From: CAWATZ01 sp963784995
GTDB lineage: Bacteria; Planctomycetota; Planctomycetia; Gemmatales; Gemmataceae
Assembly (NCBI GenBank): GCA_963784995.1
Contig: CAWATZ010000006.1
Location: forward strand, 992,001 to 1,056,000
Direction: 5' to 3'
Length of the DNA stretch: 64,000 nt
A model generated the notes under the pieces. The model was not told where the DNA came from. It ran no database searches and worked only from the letters and a program-made list of their open reading frames with translations. Position 1 is the first letter of the stretch, and the number at the start of each line of letters is the position of its first letter. The translations under genes and the position numbers were made by a program. Positions 52,994-60,976 of the stretch are shown in pieces.

Positions 52994-53314
52994 TCTGCGC
53001 TGCACTGCCTCGGATGCCTCGACCTCAAACCGGATGCCCTCCCCCGAGAACTGCACGCAAGCCATCACGCAATCCCACACCAAGTCCAGGTGGGCGCCTG
53101 CCGTACCGCCTGGCAACCGAGCGCCGAAGTCTTCTGACTCAACGGTGAAGAGGAGAATCCCCCGCTCATCGTCCCAACGGGCATCAGAGGCGAGCAGGTG
53201 GCGGTCGGCAAATTCGGCAAGCAGGTGCGGAATCCCTTCGCCCGTCTCCGCAGCCGTGAATCCGTGAACAAGGATAAGCGTCCGCATCCGTCGCATCTTC
53301 TTCGCCGATCTCAT
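52964..53314 (-). CDS. Cassette gene of unknown function
   Basis: This 116-residue protein contains RTLILVHGFTAAETGEGIPH, LLAEFADRHLLASDARWDDE and LDLVWDCVMACVQFSGEGIR. Family not recognised. It starts directly after the stop of the preceding gene (TAAATG), so the pair forms one two-gene cassette ending in attC-like site 3. Confidence 0.6.
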   Translation of the reverse strand: MRSAKKMRRMRTLILVHGFTAAETGEGIPHLLAEFADRHLLASDARWDDERGILLFTVESEDFGARLPGGTAGAHLDLVWDCVMACVQFSGEGIRFEVEASEAVQRRTQCCRRPAT

Positions 53315-53668
53315 TTATTCGGCGTTCCTTTGCGGCTCGCCAGCCGGCAACGGCCACCCGTGGTGCAGGTAGCCGGCCAGCTCGTCATTGTCGTCGTACA
53401 CCTCGAAACGGTGGACGATGCCGGCTCGGGCCAGGGCGTCCGACACCAGCCCCGCCGTTAACAGCATCTCGGCCACGTTCCCGGCATCGGCGTCGATGAC
53501 CGGGTCGCCCAGGTCGCCGCCGTACTCTTGGAACTTGAACCGGCAGTGCCCCTCAACCCGCACGGAGTACTGACCGACCGTGACCGCATGCCCGGCTGCG
53601 CGGAGGATGGCGGCCATGCCCTCCTTCGAGGGCCACGCCGCGAGTTCACCTGCCAGTCTCGCCCCCAT
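53315..53668 (-). CDS. Cassette gene of unknown function
   Basis: I start at MGARLAGELAAWPSKEGMAA (53668) behind GGAGGGGCGC; it gives 117 residues. KFQEYGGDLGDPVIDADAGN and RFEVYDDNDELAGYLHHGWP follow. Family not recognised. Together with the gene at 52964 it lies between attC-like sites 1 and 3. Confidence 0.6.
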   Translation of the reverse strand: MGARLAGELAAWPSKEGMAAILRAAGHAVTVGQYSVRVEGHCRFKFQEYGGDLGDPVIDADAGNVAEMLLTAGLVSDALARAGIVHRFEVYDDNDELAGYLHHGWPLPAGEPQRNAE

Positions 53669-53682
53669 GCGCCCCTCCGCTC

Positions 53683-53769
53683 GCCGAACGTGTGGCTCAC
53701 CAGCCGCCGCAGGAGAGCCGGGTGGTTGCAAAGCCAGAGGCGGCGGTCTGGTGCAGCCACGGGTTCGGC
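53683..53769 (-). other. attC-like site 1 (best preserved)
   Basis: This 87-bp site has box GCCGAAC at 53683-53689 and its exact complement GTTCGGC at 53763-53769. The arms GTGGCTCACCAGCCGCCGC and, on the right, GCGGCGG-T-CTGGTG-C-AGCCAC pair completely except for two single extra bases (T and C) on one side. Between the arms is a 29-base loop. This is the textbook attC layout of the integron system: R''-R' pair plus extrahelical bases on one arm only. Confidence 0.9.
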
Positions 53770-53784
53770 CCGGATAGCTGTCTC

Positions 53785-54218
53785 TTACCCTTTGCCCGTT
53801 CCACCTGCAGCGGCGGGTTTGGCCTGCCTTTGCTGCTCAGCCAGCGACCGCACCCGCGCTGCTTCGGTCTCGTGATCCGCTGCCGACAGAACCGCCGCGA
53901 GCGTACTGAGGTAGACCCACTCCGCGACCAGCACCTCGTACCCGTCGGGTGGCCCCCAGAACCCGTACACCTGGACGAAGCCTGCCGGGATGTCTGCGCC
54001 GAGGCGCGGTCGAACTCATCCAGGTCGCTGGGGTAAGTGACACCGAACCCGCCGTCGCTGTCTCCGAACCCGTGCCGCCGAGCCGCGAACTCGGCCAACT
54101 CGGACAGCCGCGACCAGTGCCGGATCGCGTCGCGGGCTGCGGCTTCCGGTGCTAGCGATTCCACAATTAGAAGCCCTCCGGGCCCAAACAGGTGAGTAGA
54201 CAGCCGGCTGGCCGCCAA
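53785..54218 (-). CDS. Cassette gene of unknown function, one frameshift
   Basis: From MAASRLSTHLFGPGGLLIVE it contains ARDAIRHWSRLSELAEFAAR and YPSDLDEFDRA. Near 53990 the frame moves one base to DIPAGFVQVYGFWGPPDGYE, VLVAEWVYLSTLAAVLSAAD, to a stop at 53785. It is about 144 residues if corrected. No family recognised. It lies 16 bases before attC-like site 1, in cassette position. Confidence 0.62.
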
Positions 54219-54357
54219 TCACGGCTCGGTTGTCTATCACGGTTCTTGTTCTGTCTCCCACCGGCGGTTAGCATACCACGGCTCGCTACCCAAAACCACT
54301 TTTTCCTTTTCTGCTTGACAGGGCAATCGGAACGAGTCAAGGAAAGGATTTGTCCTC

Positions 54358-54563
54358 GTGCTCATCATCGTGCGCGGCGGCAAGGAGAACAAGGATTGCG
54401 TAGTGATGCTGCCCCGGTCGGTGCGGCTTCGTCTGGGACGGCAACTGCAATCCCGCAAGGAACTGCCTCAATTCGATCTGCACCGGGGCGTTGCCTGGGT
54501 GGAGTTGCCGGACGCGCTGGAGCGAAAGTATCCCCAGGCTGCCCAGGTGCTGGCCTGGCAATT
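54358..54563 (+). pseudogene. intI: Remnant of an integron integrase (IntI)
   Basis: The peptide LIIVRGGKENKDCVVMLPRS, VRLRLGRQLQSRKELPQFDL, HRGVAWVELPDALERKYPQA, then AQVLAWQ corresponds to the middle of integron integrases. LPDALERKYP belongs to the IntI-specific segment between the catalytic boxes; IntI1 has the same residues there. The N-terminal domain and the catalytic His/Arg/Tyr part are missing, so it is inactive. It is on the plus strand, pointing away from the array on its left, as intI does in integrons. Confidence 0.8.
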
Positions 54564-54630
54564 GTCTTTGCCGCGAGGCAATTGTCGGGCTGACCGTCCT
54601 GGATTTCGGGAAACGCCAGAAGAGAGCAAG

Positions 54631-54675
54631 AAGCGACGCCGTGTGATGCAGGCGCGTTGGCGGTGTCGCTTTTTT
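54631..54675 (+). terminator. Intrinsic terminator after the intI remnant
   Basis: AAGCGACGCCG (54631-54641) pairs with CGGTGTCGCTT (54661-54671, one G-U), followed by a run of six T. It lies in plus orientation. Confidence 0.75.
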
Positions 54676-54789
54676 GTCATTGCTGGGGCAACCAGGGACA
54701 CGCCTGGACGCTTCCGGGCGAGACCGCCAACTCCGCGCGCCGTTGGCGGTGTGGCGGCCTCGGCGGTTCTGCCTCCGCTCCGCTGGCCG

Positions 54790-55236
54790 GCGCCGATGAA
54801 CTGCTCGACCGGGTGCGCCAGGGCGACGAGGACGCCTGGGCCGAGATCCTCACCCGGCATCGGGACATTGTGCGCCGCGGTGGCCCTGCGGCTGGACCGA
54901 CGGCTACTGGGGCGGATCGACGTCTCGGACGTGGTGCAGGAAACGTATCTCGAGGCCTTCCGCCGGCGGGCGGATTACCTTCGCCAGCCCGGCGTTCCCT
55001 TCGCCGTCTGGTTGCGCTGGCTGGCCCGCGAGCGGGTCTTGCAAGCGCATCGCCAGCACCTGTTCGCGGACAAACGGGCGGTCGGCCGGGAAGTGGCGCC
55101 GCTGCCGGTGGAGTCCTCGGCGCTGGTCGCCAGGGCCCTGCTCGCCAGGGGGCCGTCGCCGAGCCAGGCTCTGACGGCCGCAGAGCTGGCCGAGCAACTG
55201 CGGCAGGCGCTGGAGCAGTCCGATCCTCGTCCGGGT
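54790..55236 (+). pseudogene. Truncated planctomycete-type ECF sigma factor
   Basis: One frame gives ADELLDRVRQGDEDAWAEIL, TRHRDIV. A one-base shift near 54877 gives VALRLDRRLLGRIDVSDVVQ, ETYLEAFRRRADYLRQPGVP and FAVWLRWLARERVLQAHRQH, the sigma-2 region of planctomycete ECF sigma factors. The gene stops matching after ELAEQLRQALEQ, so sigma-4 is lost. It lies between the intI remnant and attC-like site 4. Confidence 0.75.
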
Positions 55237-55346
55237 GGCGTGGCGAACGGACGGCCTCGCGGATTGATGGAAGGCCGGGCTCGTTATGCAACTCGCGGAA
55301 GAAGCCGACCCGGAAAAACGCCTTCGCCATCACGAAACCCTCCGCT

Positions 55347-55443
55347 GCCGAACACTCAGCCCCGCAGCCGGCTCACGCGGGCGCAGCCGTGAACTCGGCC
55401 GGACTCATTCGCGCGGCGGGGCTGCGGAAGCGGCCTGTTGGGT
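55347..55443 (-). other. attC-like site 4
   Basis: This 97-bp site has box GCCGAAC at 55347-55353 and box GTTGGGT at 55437-55443. On the minus (coding) strand these read ACCCAAC (a perfect RYYYAAC) and GTTCGGC. The arms CCCCGCAGCCGGCTCACGC and GCGCGGCGGGGCTGCGG are paired imperfectly. The stop of the gene at 55405 is inside it. Confidence 0.8.
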
Positions 55444-55998
55444 GCCGTCACTCCCCTTTTCCTGGTCCTGGCGTCGCAGGTAGTCCAGCGCCGCGAATAC
55501 TTCCTGGTGCGCTTCGTCGTAGAACGTCCGGACGCCGCGGAGGATCGTGTCTCGAATGACGTAGGAACCCATGGCGCTCAGGTAAAAATCCACGTCGCGG
55601 GAGGGGCAGCCGTAGCGCTGACAAATGGCCGATACGTTCCCATTGTTTGCCTGCAAGTCCCGGAGGATGAGGGCCAGGTAGGGCGTCCTGTTCAGGTAGG
55701 TCCTGGCGATTGGGCCGAACCGTGGCTCCGAGACGGCGTCGGGGTAGCCGCGTGCTTGGCGGAGGTCACGGACTCTTTGCAGCTGGTGGGCCGCGTTGGC
55801 GTCAGCGGGCGCCAGGCGGCAGAACTGTTCGCAGGCCCGTTGCAGCCAATAAAGCGCGGCAACCTTTTCAAACTCGGGCAACCGGGGATCGTCAATGCGG
55901 TCTACCAGATAATGCAGGTCCATGCGGACGCCGTTGCAGCAATTGATCGCCAGCTCAACGTTTTTAAGAGGCTCCAGGGCCAGCGCGATGTCGATCAT
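55405..55998 (-). CDS. Cassette gene of unknown function
   Basis: From MIDIALALEPLKNVELAINC (197 residues) it contains DLHYLVDRIDDPRLPEFEKV and RLAPADANAAHQLQRVRDLR. It is mainly helical. NRTPYLALILRDLQANNGNV and AICQRYGCPSRDVDFYLSAM could be a helix-turn-helix-like part. Family not recognised. It ends inside attC-like site 4. Confidence 0.6.
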   Translation of the reverse strand: MIDIALALEPLKNVELAINCCNGVRMDLHYLVDRIDDPRLPEFEKVAALYWLQRACEQFCRLAPADANAAHQLQRVRDLRQARGYPDAVSEPRFGPIARTYLNRTPYLALILRDLQANNGNVSAICQRYGCPSRDVDFYLSAMGSYVIRDTILRGVRTFYDEAHQEVFAALDYLRRQDQEKGSDGTQQAASAAPPRE

Positions 55999-56042
55999 GG
56001 CCGAGCCGACGAGATGGGGCCAGGCAGACAAGGTGCAGTTCG

Positions 56043-56561
56043 TCACGCGCGCCGGACCATCAGCATCTCCGCGGCAGGACCGGTGAGGCCCGCGGCCTGA
56101 TAGTATCCTGCCAACAGATGCGCCCACTCGCGCAGGGCGATCCCATGCACCAGCAGCTGCTCGTCATTCGCGTCCTGGGGCTGAGCAGCTTCCAGTGCCC
56201 CGGCCAGGTCACGCGCCAGCTGAAAGGCCCGGCGAAGGATTGCATCCACCTTCTCACCGGAATGCTTGCCCTCTCGCAGGGCATACAAAGTCAGGATCAA
56301 CTCGCCGAAGCTGGTCACCCTGGCGTTGACGTCCGCCTCGTCGAGGAGTTTGTTCAGGCTGGAGTGGTCATTGGATGCCAGTGCCGGCACGATTGCCTCA
56401 CGGAAGGCGCGGAGGAGTTCCCCCTTGAGCGTCTTCGAGGGAATGGAGGAGGAATCGGCAAGGAGGTTTGCTAGCGCCGTAAGGTCGCAACCGCCGCGCA
56501 GGTGGTCAAACAACGCCGAATTGGCACTGAGTTTGGAGAGATCATTGATGAGTTGGTGCAT
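56043..56561 (-). CDS. Cassette-region gene of unknown function
   Basis: From MHQLINDLSKLSANSALFDH (172 residues; AGGAGATC upstream) it is fully helical, with NLLADSSSIPSKTLKGELLR, FREAIVPALASNDHSSLNKL and REWAHLLAGYYQAAGLTGPA. No family recognised. It lies 44 bases upstream of the gene at 55405, with no attC between, so the pair may be one cassette. Confidence 0.58.
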   Translation of the reverse strand: MHQLINDLSKLSANSALFDHLRGGCDLTALANLLADSSSIPSKTLKGELLRAFREAIVPALASNDHSSLNKLLDEADVNARVTSFGELILTLYALREGKHSGEKVDAILRRAFQLARDLAGALEAAQPQDANDEQLLVHGIALREWAHLLAGYYQAAGLTGPAAEMLMVRRA

Positions 56562-56636
56562 CGGGATTGATCTCCTGAAGCAGTTACAGTTCAATCGAGG
56601 CCCATTTGCTGAGGCGGGCTGCTGAAGCAGTTGCAG

Positions 56637-57325
56637 TCACTCACTCCGAATCGCCGTGCGATCCAGGCCATCGCTGGACGGCCCGATCTGCACTCCGACA
56701 GCCGACCCGGATACCTTCTGAGCGGCGGGTTGCTTCTCGTTCTCCACCCGGAGGAGTGCGAGCCTCTTGGCGTCCATCGCGACTCGTTGGTGGCCGATCT
56801 CTTTGCGGCGCTCGACGTCGGGTTGAGCGTTCGGATCATGCCGCGAACCGAGATGCCAGCGATACGCAATCAGCCCGGCACTGCAAGACTCGCCGCGGCC
56901 CAGGCCAGCCAGGCGACCCATCCGGGCACCATCTCGCCCTCTGGATCGACTACCAACCGGATGAAAGCGAAACAGAGCCCAGCGGCAAGCAAGATGCAGA
57001 TGCCTGCCTTGCGGAGTTCGCGGCGGTGCTCGTGCCGAAGTTGCGGCAGCACGTTCGGCTGGTAGGTGCCGCACTCCGGACACGGTACTGGGTCGCAGCC
57101 CTTCTCCAGGGACTGTCGGAGAGCGACCTCGGCAATGACGGCGCCCCTTTCCGCCGCTCCCTCATTGTCGAGGGAGAGGAGGCTGAATGCGCCGCCGGGC
57201 TCGGATCGGACCATCTCGTACAAGTAAACGTGCTGGCACCGAGTGCATCGGACCGTCATGAGGACCGAGCCGTGAGCAGTCACGGTGACATCGGTTCCGA
57301 CAGGGAACAGGACAGGAATCGGCAT
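56637..57325 (-). CDS. Cassette gene: zinc-ribbon membrane protein, one frameshift
   Basis: From MPIPVLFPVGTDVTVTAHGS it has two Cys pairs, VRCTRCQHVYLYE and VPCPECGTYQPN, as in zinc ribbons. Two hydrophobic segments follow (GICILLAAGLCFAFIRLVV, GWVAWLAWAAASLAVPG). Near 56877 the frame moves one base to GLIAYRWHLGSRHDPNAQPD and ends DGLDRTAIRSE at 56637. It has about 229 residues if corrected. It lies directly downstream of attC-like site 5. Confidence 0.68.
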
Positions 57326-57348
57326 TGCCGTATCCTCCGTCGCCGATC

Positions 57349-57438
57349 GCCCAATTCCACAGCCGGCTCACGCGGGCACGGCAGGGAACTCGGCAAAACT
57401 CATTGGAGTGGCCGGTCTGCTGGAGCACGTGATTCGAC
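57349..57438 (-). other. attC-like site 5 (variant boxes)
   Basis: This 90-bp site has box GCCCAAT at 57349-57355 and box ATTCGAC at 57432-57438, with AAT/ATT in place of AAC/GTT. The arms CCACAGCCGGCTCACGC and GAGTGGCCGGTCTGCTGG are close to those of sites 2 and 4. The stop at 57368 is inside it. Confidence 0.72.
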
Positions 57439-57550
57439 GACGCATCGGACGACCTCCTTCGTGCCAGCCAACATAACTCTTGCTCGCCTTGCCCGACGGC
57501 ATCTCCGGCAGCGCCGCCGGCTCGTGCAACTCGATCACCGAACCATTCAT
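57368..57550 (-). CDS. Short cassette gene of unknown function
   Basis: This 60-residue product begins MNGSVIELHEPAALPEMPSG and continues KASKSYVGWHEGGRPMRRRI. The last 20 codons read through attC-like site 5, so the native protein may originally have been longer or different. It is the rightmost recognisable cassette. Confidence 0.45.
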   Translation of the reverse strand: MNGSVIELHEPAALPEMPSGKASKSYVGWHEGGRPMRRRITCSSRPATPMSFAEFPAVPA

Positions 57551-57637
57551 TCTCAAGCCCCACGCCGACTCACACTACCCATTTCCCAGCCCCAGTCAAG
57601 GAAAGATGGCTACTCTTTGCGGATCTTCCTTGCCGGG

Positions 57638-58010
57638 GTAATATGCCGAGACCGGCGGCCGCAGGGTCGAACGCGATGAACTGGGCCCCGAACACTTCAC
57701 GGGCTGGATCGACTGGGCGAAAGCACCCGGCCTGAGCATGGACTTCAACCGCGTCGCCGCCTGGGTGATCGGCACCCGCTGCATGCTCAAGGCGCTGCTG
57801 ATCGCCCTGCTGGAGCCGATCCAGACGCCGCGGGGCCTGGAAACAAGCGGGGACTGCACCGGCCGGCTGGCCCTGCTGGAAGAGCTAAAGACCTTGCCGT
57901 TTGGGGTGGTGTGGGACTACTACTGTCTCCAGCAAGCCGTCCCAGTCGGCCTGGCCTGGCTTGAGCAGGTCCGCGCTTACGAACGCAACGTCCTGAGCCG
58001 GAGAATCTGA
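57638..58010 (+). pseudogene. rhaA: rhaA remnant with large internal deletion
   Basis: The frame YAETGGRRVERDELGPEHFT, GWIDWAKAPGLSMDFN is the N-terminal third of L-rhamnose isomerase. It is joined directly to RVAAWVIGTRCMLKALLIAL, LEPIQTPRGLETSGD and VWDYYCLQQAVPVGLAWLEQ, which is its C-terminus. The deletion of about 200 residues seems to join LDFN-like sequences that occur at both places in the family. The metal and substrate residues in the middle are lost, so it is inactive. Confidence 0.8.
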
Positions 58011-58017
58011 GCCCCAG

Positions 58018-58064
58018 CCGCTTGCGGCTCAGCGCGCCACGTTGGTGCGCTGAGCCGCAAGCGG
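58018..58064. repeat. 18-bp inverted repeat between rhaA remnant and rph
   Basis: CCGCTTGCGGCTCAGCGC (58018-58035) and its exact inverse (58047-58064) form a strong hairpin. The CCGCTTGCGG core is shared with the repeat at 15190. Confidence 0.85.
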
Positions 58065-58094
58065 CCGGGGTAGAACCTCCTCACGAGATCAACC

Positions 58095-58838
58095 ATGCGA
58101 GCCAACAACCGAGGCGCCCAGGAGATGCGGCCGCTGGCGTTTCAGCGGCAGTTCACCCGCAGCGCACAGGGCAGCGTCCTCGTCACGATGGGCCGGACCA
58201 TGGTCCTGTGTACCTGCTGCATCGAGCCGACGGTGCCGCCCTTCCTGGTTGGCACCGGCAAGGGCTGGCTGACGGCCGAGTACAGCATGACGCCCGGCAG
58301 CACCCACACACGCAAACAGCGCGACCGCAGCGGCAAGGTCGATGGCCGGAGCGTCGAGATCCAGCGGCTGATCGGCCGGAGTTTGCGGGCCGTCGTGGAC
58401 CTGGGCAAGCTGGGCGAACGCACCCTCTGGATCGACTGCGACGTCCTGGAGGCCGACGGCGGCACCCGGACCGCCTCGATCAACGGGGCCTTTGTCGCCC
58501 TGGTCGATGCTCTGTCCGCACTGAGCCGAAAGGTGCTGGTGCCGCCGCTGCCGCCGATCCGGGAGATTGTCCGCGACAGCCTGGCGGCGGTGAGCGTCGG
58601 CTTGCTGGAGGGGCAGGTGCTGCTCGACCTGGATTACAACGAGGACAAGGACGCCGACGTGGACCTCAACCTGGTCATGACCGGCTCGGGCAAGCTGATC
58701 GAAGTCCAGGCCGGCGGCGAGGAAGCGACGTTTGAACGGCAGCAACTGGAGCAGATGCTGAACGTGGGCAACGTGGGAATCCGCGCCGTCACGCTCGGAC
58801 AGAAGCAGACCCTGGGAACGAATTGGCCTCTGGACTGA
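58095..58838 (+). CDS. rph: Ribonuclease PH
   Basis: This 247-residue protein has QRQFTRSAQGSVLVTMGRTM, VLCTCCIE, GWLTAEYSMTPGSTHTRKQR, EIQRLIGRSLRAVVDL and DCDVLEADGGTRTASINGAF. It is a phosphorolytic 3'-5' exonuclease trimming tRNA and rRNA ends. All family motifs are intact. It is preceded by the hairpin at 58018. Confidence 0.95.
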   Translation: MRANNRGAQEMRPLAFQRQFTRSAQGSVLVTMGRTMVLCTCCIEPTVPPFLVGTGKGWLTAEYSMTPGSTHTRKQRDRSGKVDGRSVEIQRLIGRSLRAVVDLGKLGERTLWIDCDVLEADGGTRTASINGAFVALVDALSALSRKVLVPPLPPIREIVRDSLAAVSVGLLEGQVLLDLDYNEDKDADVDLNLVMTGSGKLIEVQAGGEEATFERQQLEQMLNVGNVGIRAVTLGQKQTLGTNWPLD

Positions 58839-58908
58839 GCGACAACCTTGTGGTATGAGGCCGACTCGCGAGAGCGTCTGGTGATTCTCGAAGAGGAGGA
58901 TTCAGACC

Positions 58909-59988
58909 ATGAGACGATCCCGGCTCCTGCTGGGCGGCGTACTGGCGTTGCTGTTTGCGAGCGTGGCCGGCCAGGGTCAACCCCCGTTTCCCCCTCAGGG
59001 CCCGCCGCAGGGGGAGCAAGTCCCCGTGATCAGTCCGGTGGCCGGGCCCTGGGTGATCTGTGCGGCCAGCTACACCGGACCCGAGGCTGTCGATTTGGCC
59101 CGGCAGCTGGTCGCGGAGATCCGCAACCGGTGGAACATGCCGGCCTACGTCTACGACCGCGGCGACGTGGAGCGCCGCCGGCAGCAAGAAGAGCTGGATC
59201 GCGCCCAGCAACTGCTTCAACAGCAGTACGGGGAAAACGTCCGCCTGCGCCGGCGCTCGGTTCGGGTCGAGGACCAGATTGCCGTGCTGGTCGGCGGCTA
59301 TCCCAGCATGGAGGAAGCCCGCAAGGCCCTGGAGGCGGTCAAGAAACTGCCTGTCCCCCAGCTGAAACTGGCCTCGGGCCGGCCGGCCCTGGACACCCGG
59401 CTCGTCCTTCGAGAGGATCGCGAACAGAGCCGAGGGAACTCTCCTTCGACCTCCTCACTCTCCTGGTTGCACAAGACGGAAGAAGTGCCGATCAACCCCT
59501 TTCACGGGGCTTTCGTGACCCCCAACCCAACCTCGCCCCCGGGACAGGTCCGGCGGGTCGATCCGCTCTGGTGGAGGCTGAACGAGGGTAACGAGTACAG
59601 CCTGCTGGAGTGCAAGAAGCCCTGGACGCTGGTGGTCACGCAATACTCGGGTGCCAAGAGCCTGGTGTCCCAGGAAACGACGGGCAACAGCTTCTGGGGG
59701 AAGTTATCAACCAGCGGCAACAAGACCGGCGAGGCCCTCAACGGCGCCGCCCTCCAGGCCCACGCCACCGCCAAGTTCCTCCGCCAGCTGAACTTCCACA
59801 CGTACGTCCTGCACACCCGGACCAGCAGCCTGGTGACCATCGGCGGCTTCGACGGGCCCAACGATCCGGAACTGTATCGCATCCGCCAGCAACTGGCCGC
59901 GCTCAAGCAGCGGTTCAGCACCGCTTACGAAAAAACCCTGATGCTCTATCCCAACCCGGTGCCGATGGAAGTGCCGAGGCAACAGTAA
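58909..59988 (+). CDS. Secreted SPOR-like protein
   Basis: This 359-residue protein has a signal peptide (RRSRLLLGGVLALLFASVAG). It contains two SPOR-like stretches: YTGPEAVDLARQLVAEIRNR and VLVGGYPSMEEARKALEAVK, and near the C-terminus AHATAKFLRQLNFHTYVLHT, SLVTIGGFDGPNDPELYRIR. SPOR domains bind denuded peptidoglycan. This is a typical planctomycete protein of unknown role. GAGGAGGATTCAGACC lies before the ATG. Confidence 0.75.
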   Translation: MRRSRLLLGGVLALLFASVAGQGQPPFPPQGPPQGEQVPVISPVAGPWVICAASYTGPEAVDLARQLVAEIRNRWNMPAYVYDRGDVERRRQQEELDRAQQLLQQQYGENVRLRRRSVRVEDQIAVLVGGYPSMEEARKALEAVKKLPVPQLKLASGRPALDTRLVLREDREQSRGNSPSTSSLSWLHKTEEVPINPFHGAFVTPNPTSPPGQVRRVDPLWWRLNEGNEYSLLECKKPWTLVVTQYSGAKSLVSQETTGNSFWGKLSTSGNKTGEALNGAALQAHATAKFLRQLNFHTYVLHTRTSSLVTIGGFDGPNDPELYRIRQQLAALKQRFSTAYEKTLMLYPNPVPMEVPRQQ

Positions 59989-60015
59989 GCACGCACTCCC
60001 CAGGCCGCGAGCGGC

Positions 60016-60976
60016 TCAAGGGTTCACCACGTTGCTCGGCCGGCCCTCCAGGAACGCCGTGACGTTGGCGACGGTTGCCTCCAGCAGCCGTCGCCGGGCT
60101 TCGCGGGTCGCCCAGGCAACGTGCGGCGTGATCAGGCAGTTCCTTGCCGTCAGCAGCGGGTTCTCGGCCCGGATCGGCTCCTGCGAAACCACGTCCACCG
60201 CGGCCCCGGCCAGGTGGCCCGAGTCGAGCGCCTCCGCCAGGTCCTGTTCCACGACCAGGCCGCCGCGCGAGGTGTTGATCAGCATCCCTCCCGGTTTCAT
60301 CAGGCGGAGCCGGTTGCGATTGACCAGTCCCGCCGTCTGGGCGCTCAGCGGGCAATGCAGGCTGATCACGTCCGACCGGGCAAACAGCTCGTCCACTTCC
60401 ACCCAGGCGAAGGGCTGATACTCCGGCAGGACCGAAGGCGACCGACCGCAAGCGAGCACTGCCATCCCGAAGGCATGCGCCAGCTCGCCCACGCCGTCGG
60501 CCGATCCGCCCGAAGCCGACGATTCCCATCGTCTTGTCCGCCAGTTCCAGAAGCGGCGTGCGCCAGAAACAGAAATCGGGAGAGCGCGACCAGTCGCCGT
60601 TCCGTACAAGCTGCGCATGCAGACCGACGTGGTGGCACAGTTCCAGCAGCAAGGCGAAGACGAACTGGGCCACCGAGTTGGTCCCATACTCCGGCACGTT
60701 GGAGACGGGGATGCCCCGCTTGCGGGCGGCGGCGACGTCAACGCAATCGAAGCCGGTGGCGCTGACGGCGATGAACCGCAACAGCGGCGCTTGCTCGATC
60801 ACCTCGGTGGGGATGCGGGACTTGTTGGTGACGAGGATGGCCGCATCACGCGAGCGTTCCCGCACCTCCTCGGGCGAGCTGCGGTCGTGGATCATAACCT
60901 CGCCCAGCGGAGTCAGCGCCGCCCAGGAATTGCCATCGGCGGCCAGCGTGTACCCATCCAGCACGACAATCTTCAC
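60016..60976 (-). CDS. D-2-hydroxyacid dehydrogenase, one frameshift
   Basis: From MKIVVLDGYTLAADGNSWAA it reads AVSATGFDCVDVAAARKRGI and VSNVPEYGTNSVAQFVFALL. The NAD motif starts MGIVGFGRIGR. Near 60499 the frame moves one base to GVGELAHAFGMAVLACGRSP, then SDVISLHCPLSAQTAGLVNR, MLINTSRGGLVVEQDLAEAL and CLITPHVAWATREARRRLLE with the catalytic His. It has about 319 residues if corrected. It is coupled to the cyclase gene by ATGA at 60973. Confidence 0.9.

Noticed and set aside
50787..57438. The repeats as a CRISPR array
   Set aside because: Spacing is 0.7-2 kb with genes between, arms are imperfect, and no cas genes are present; attC sites explain them better.
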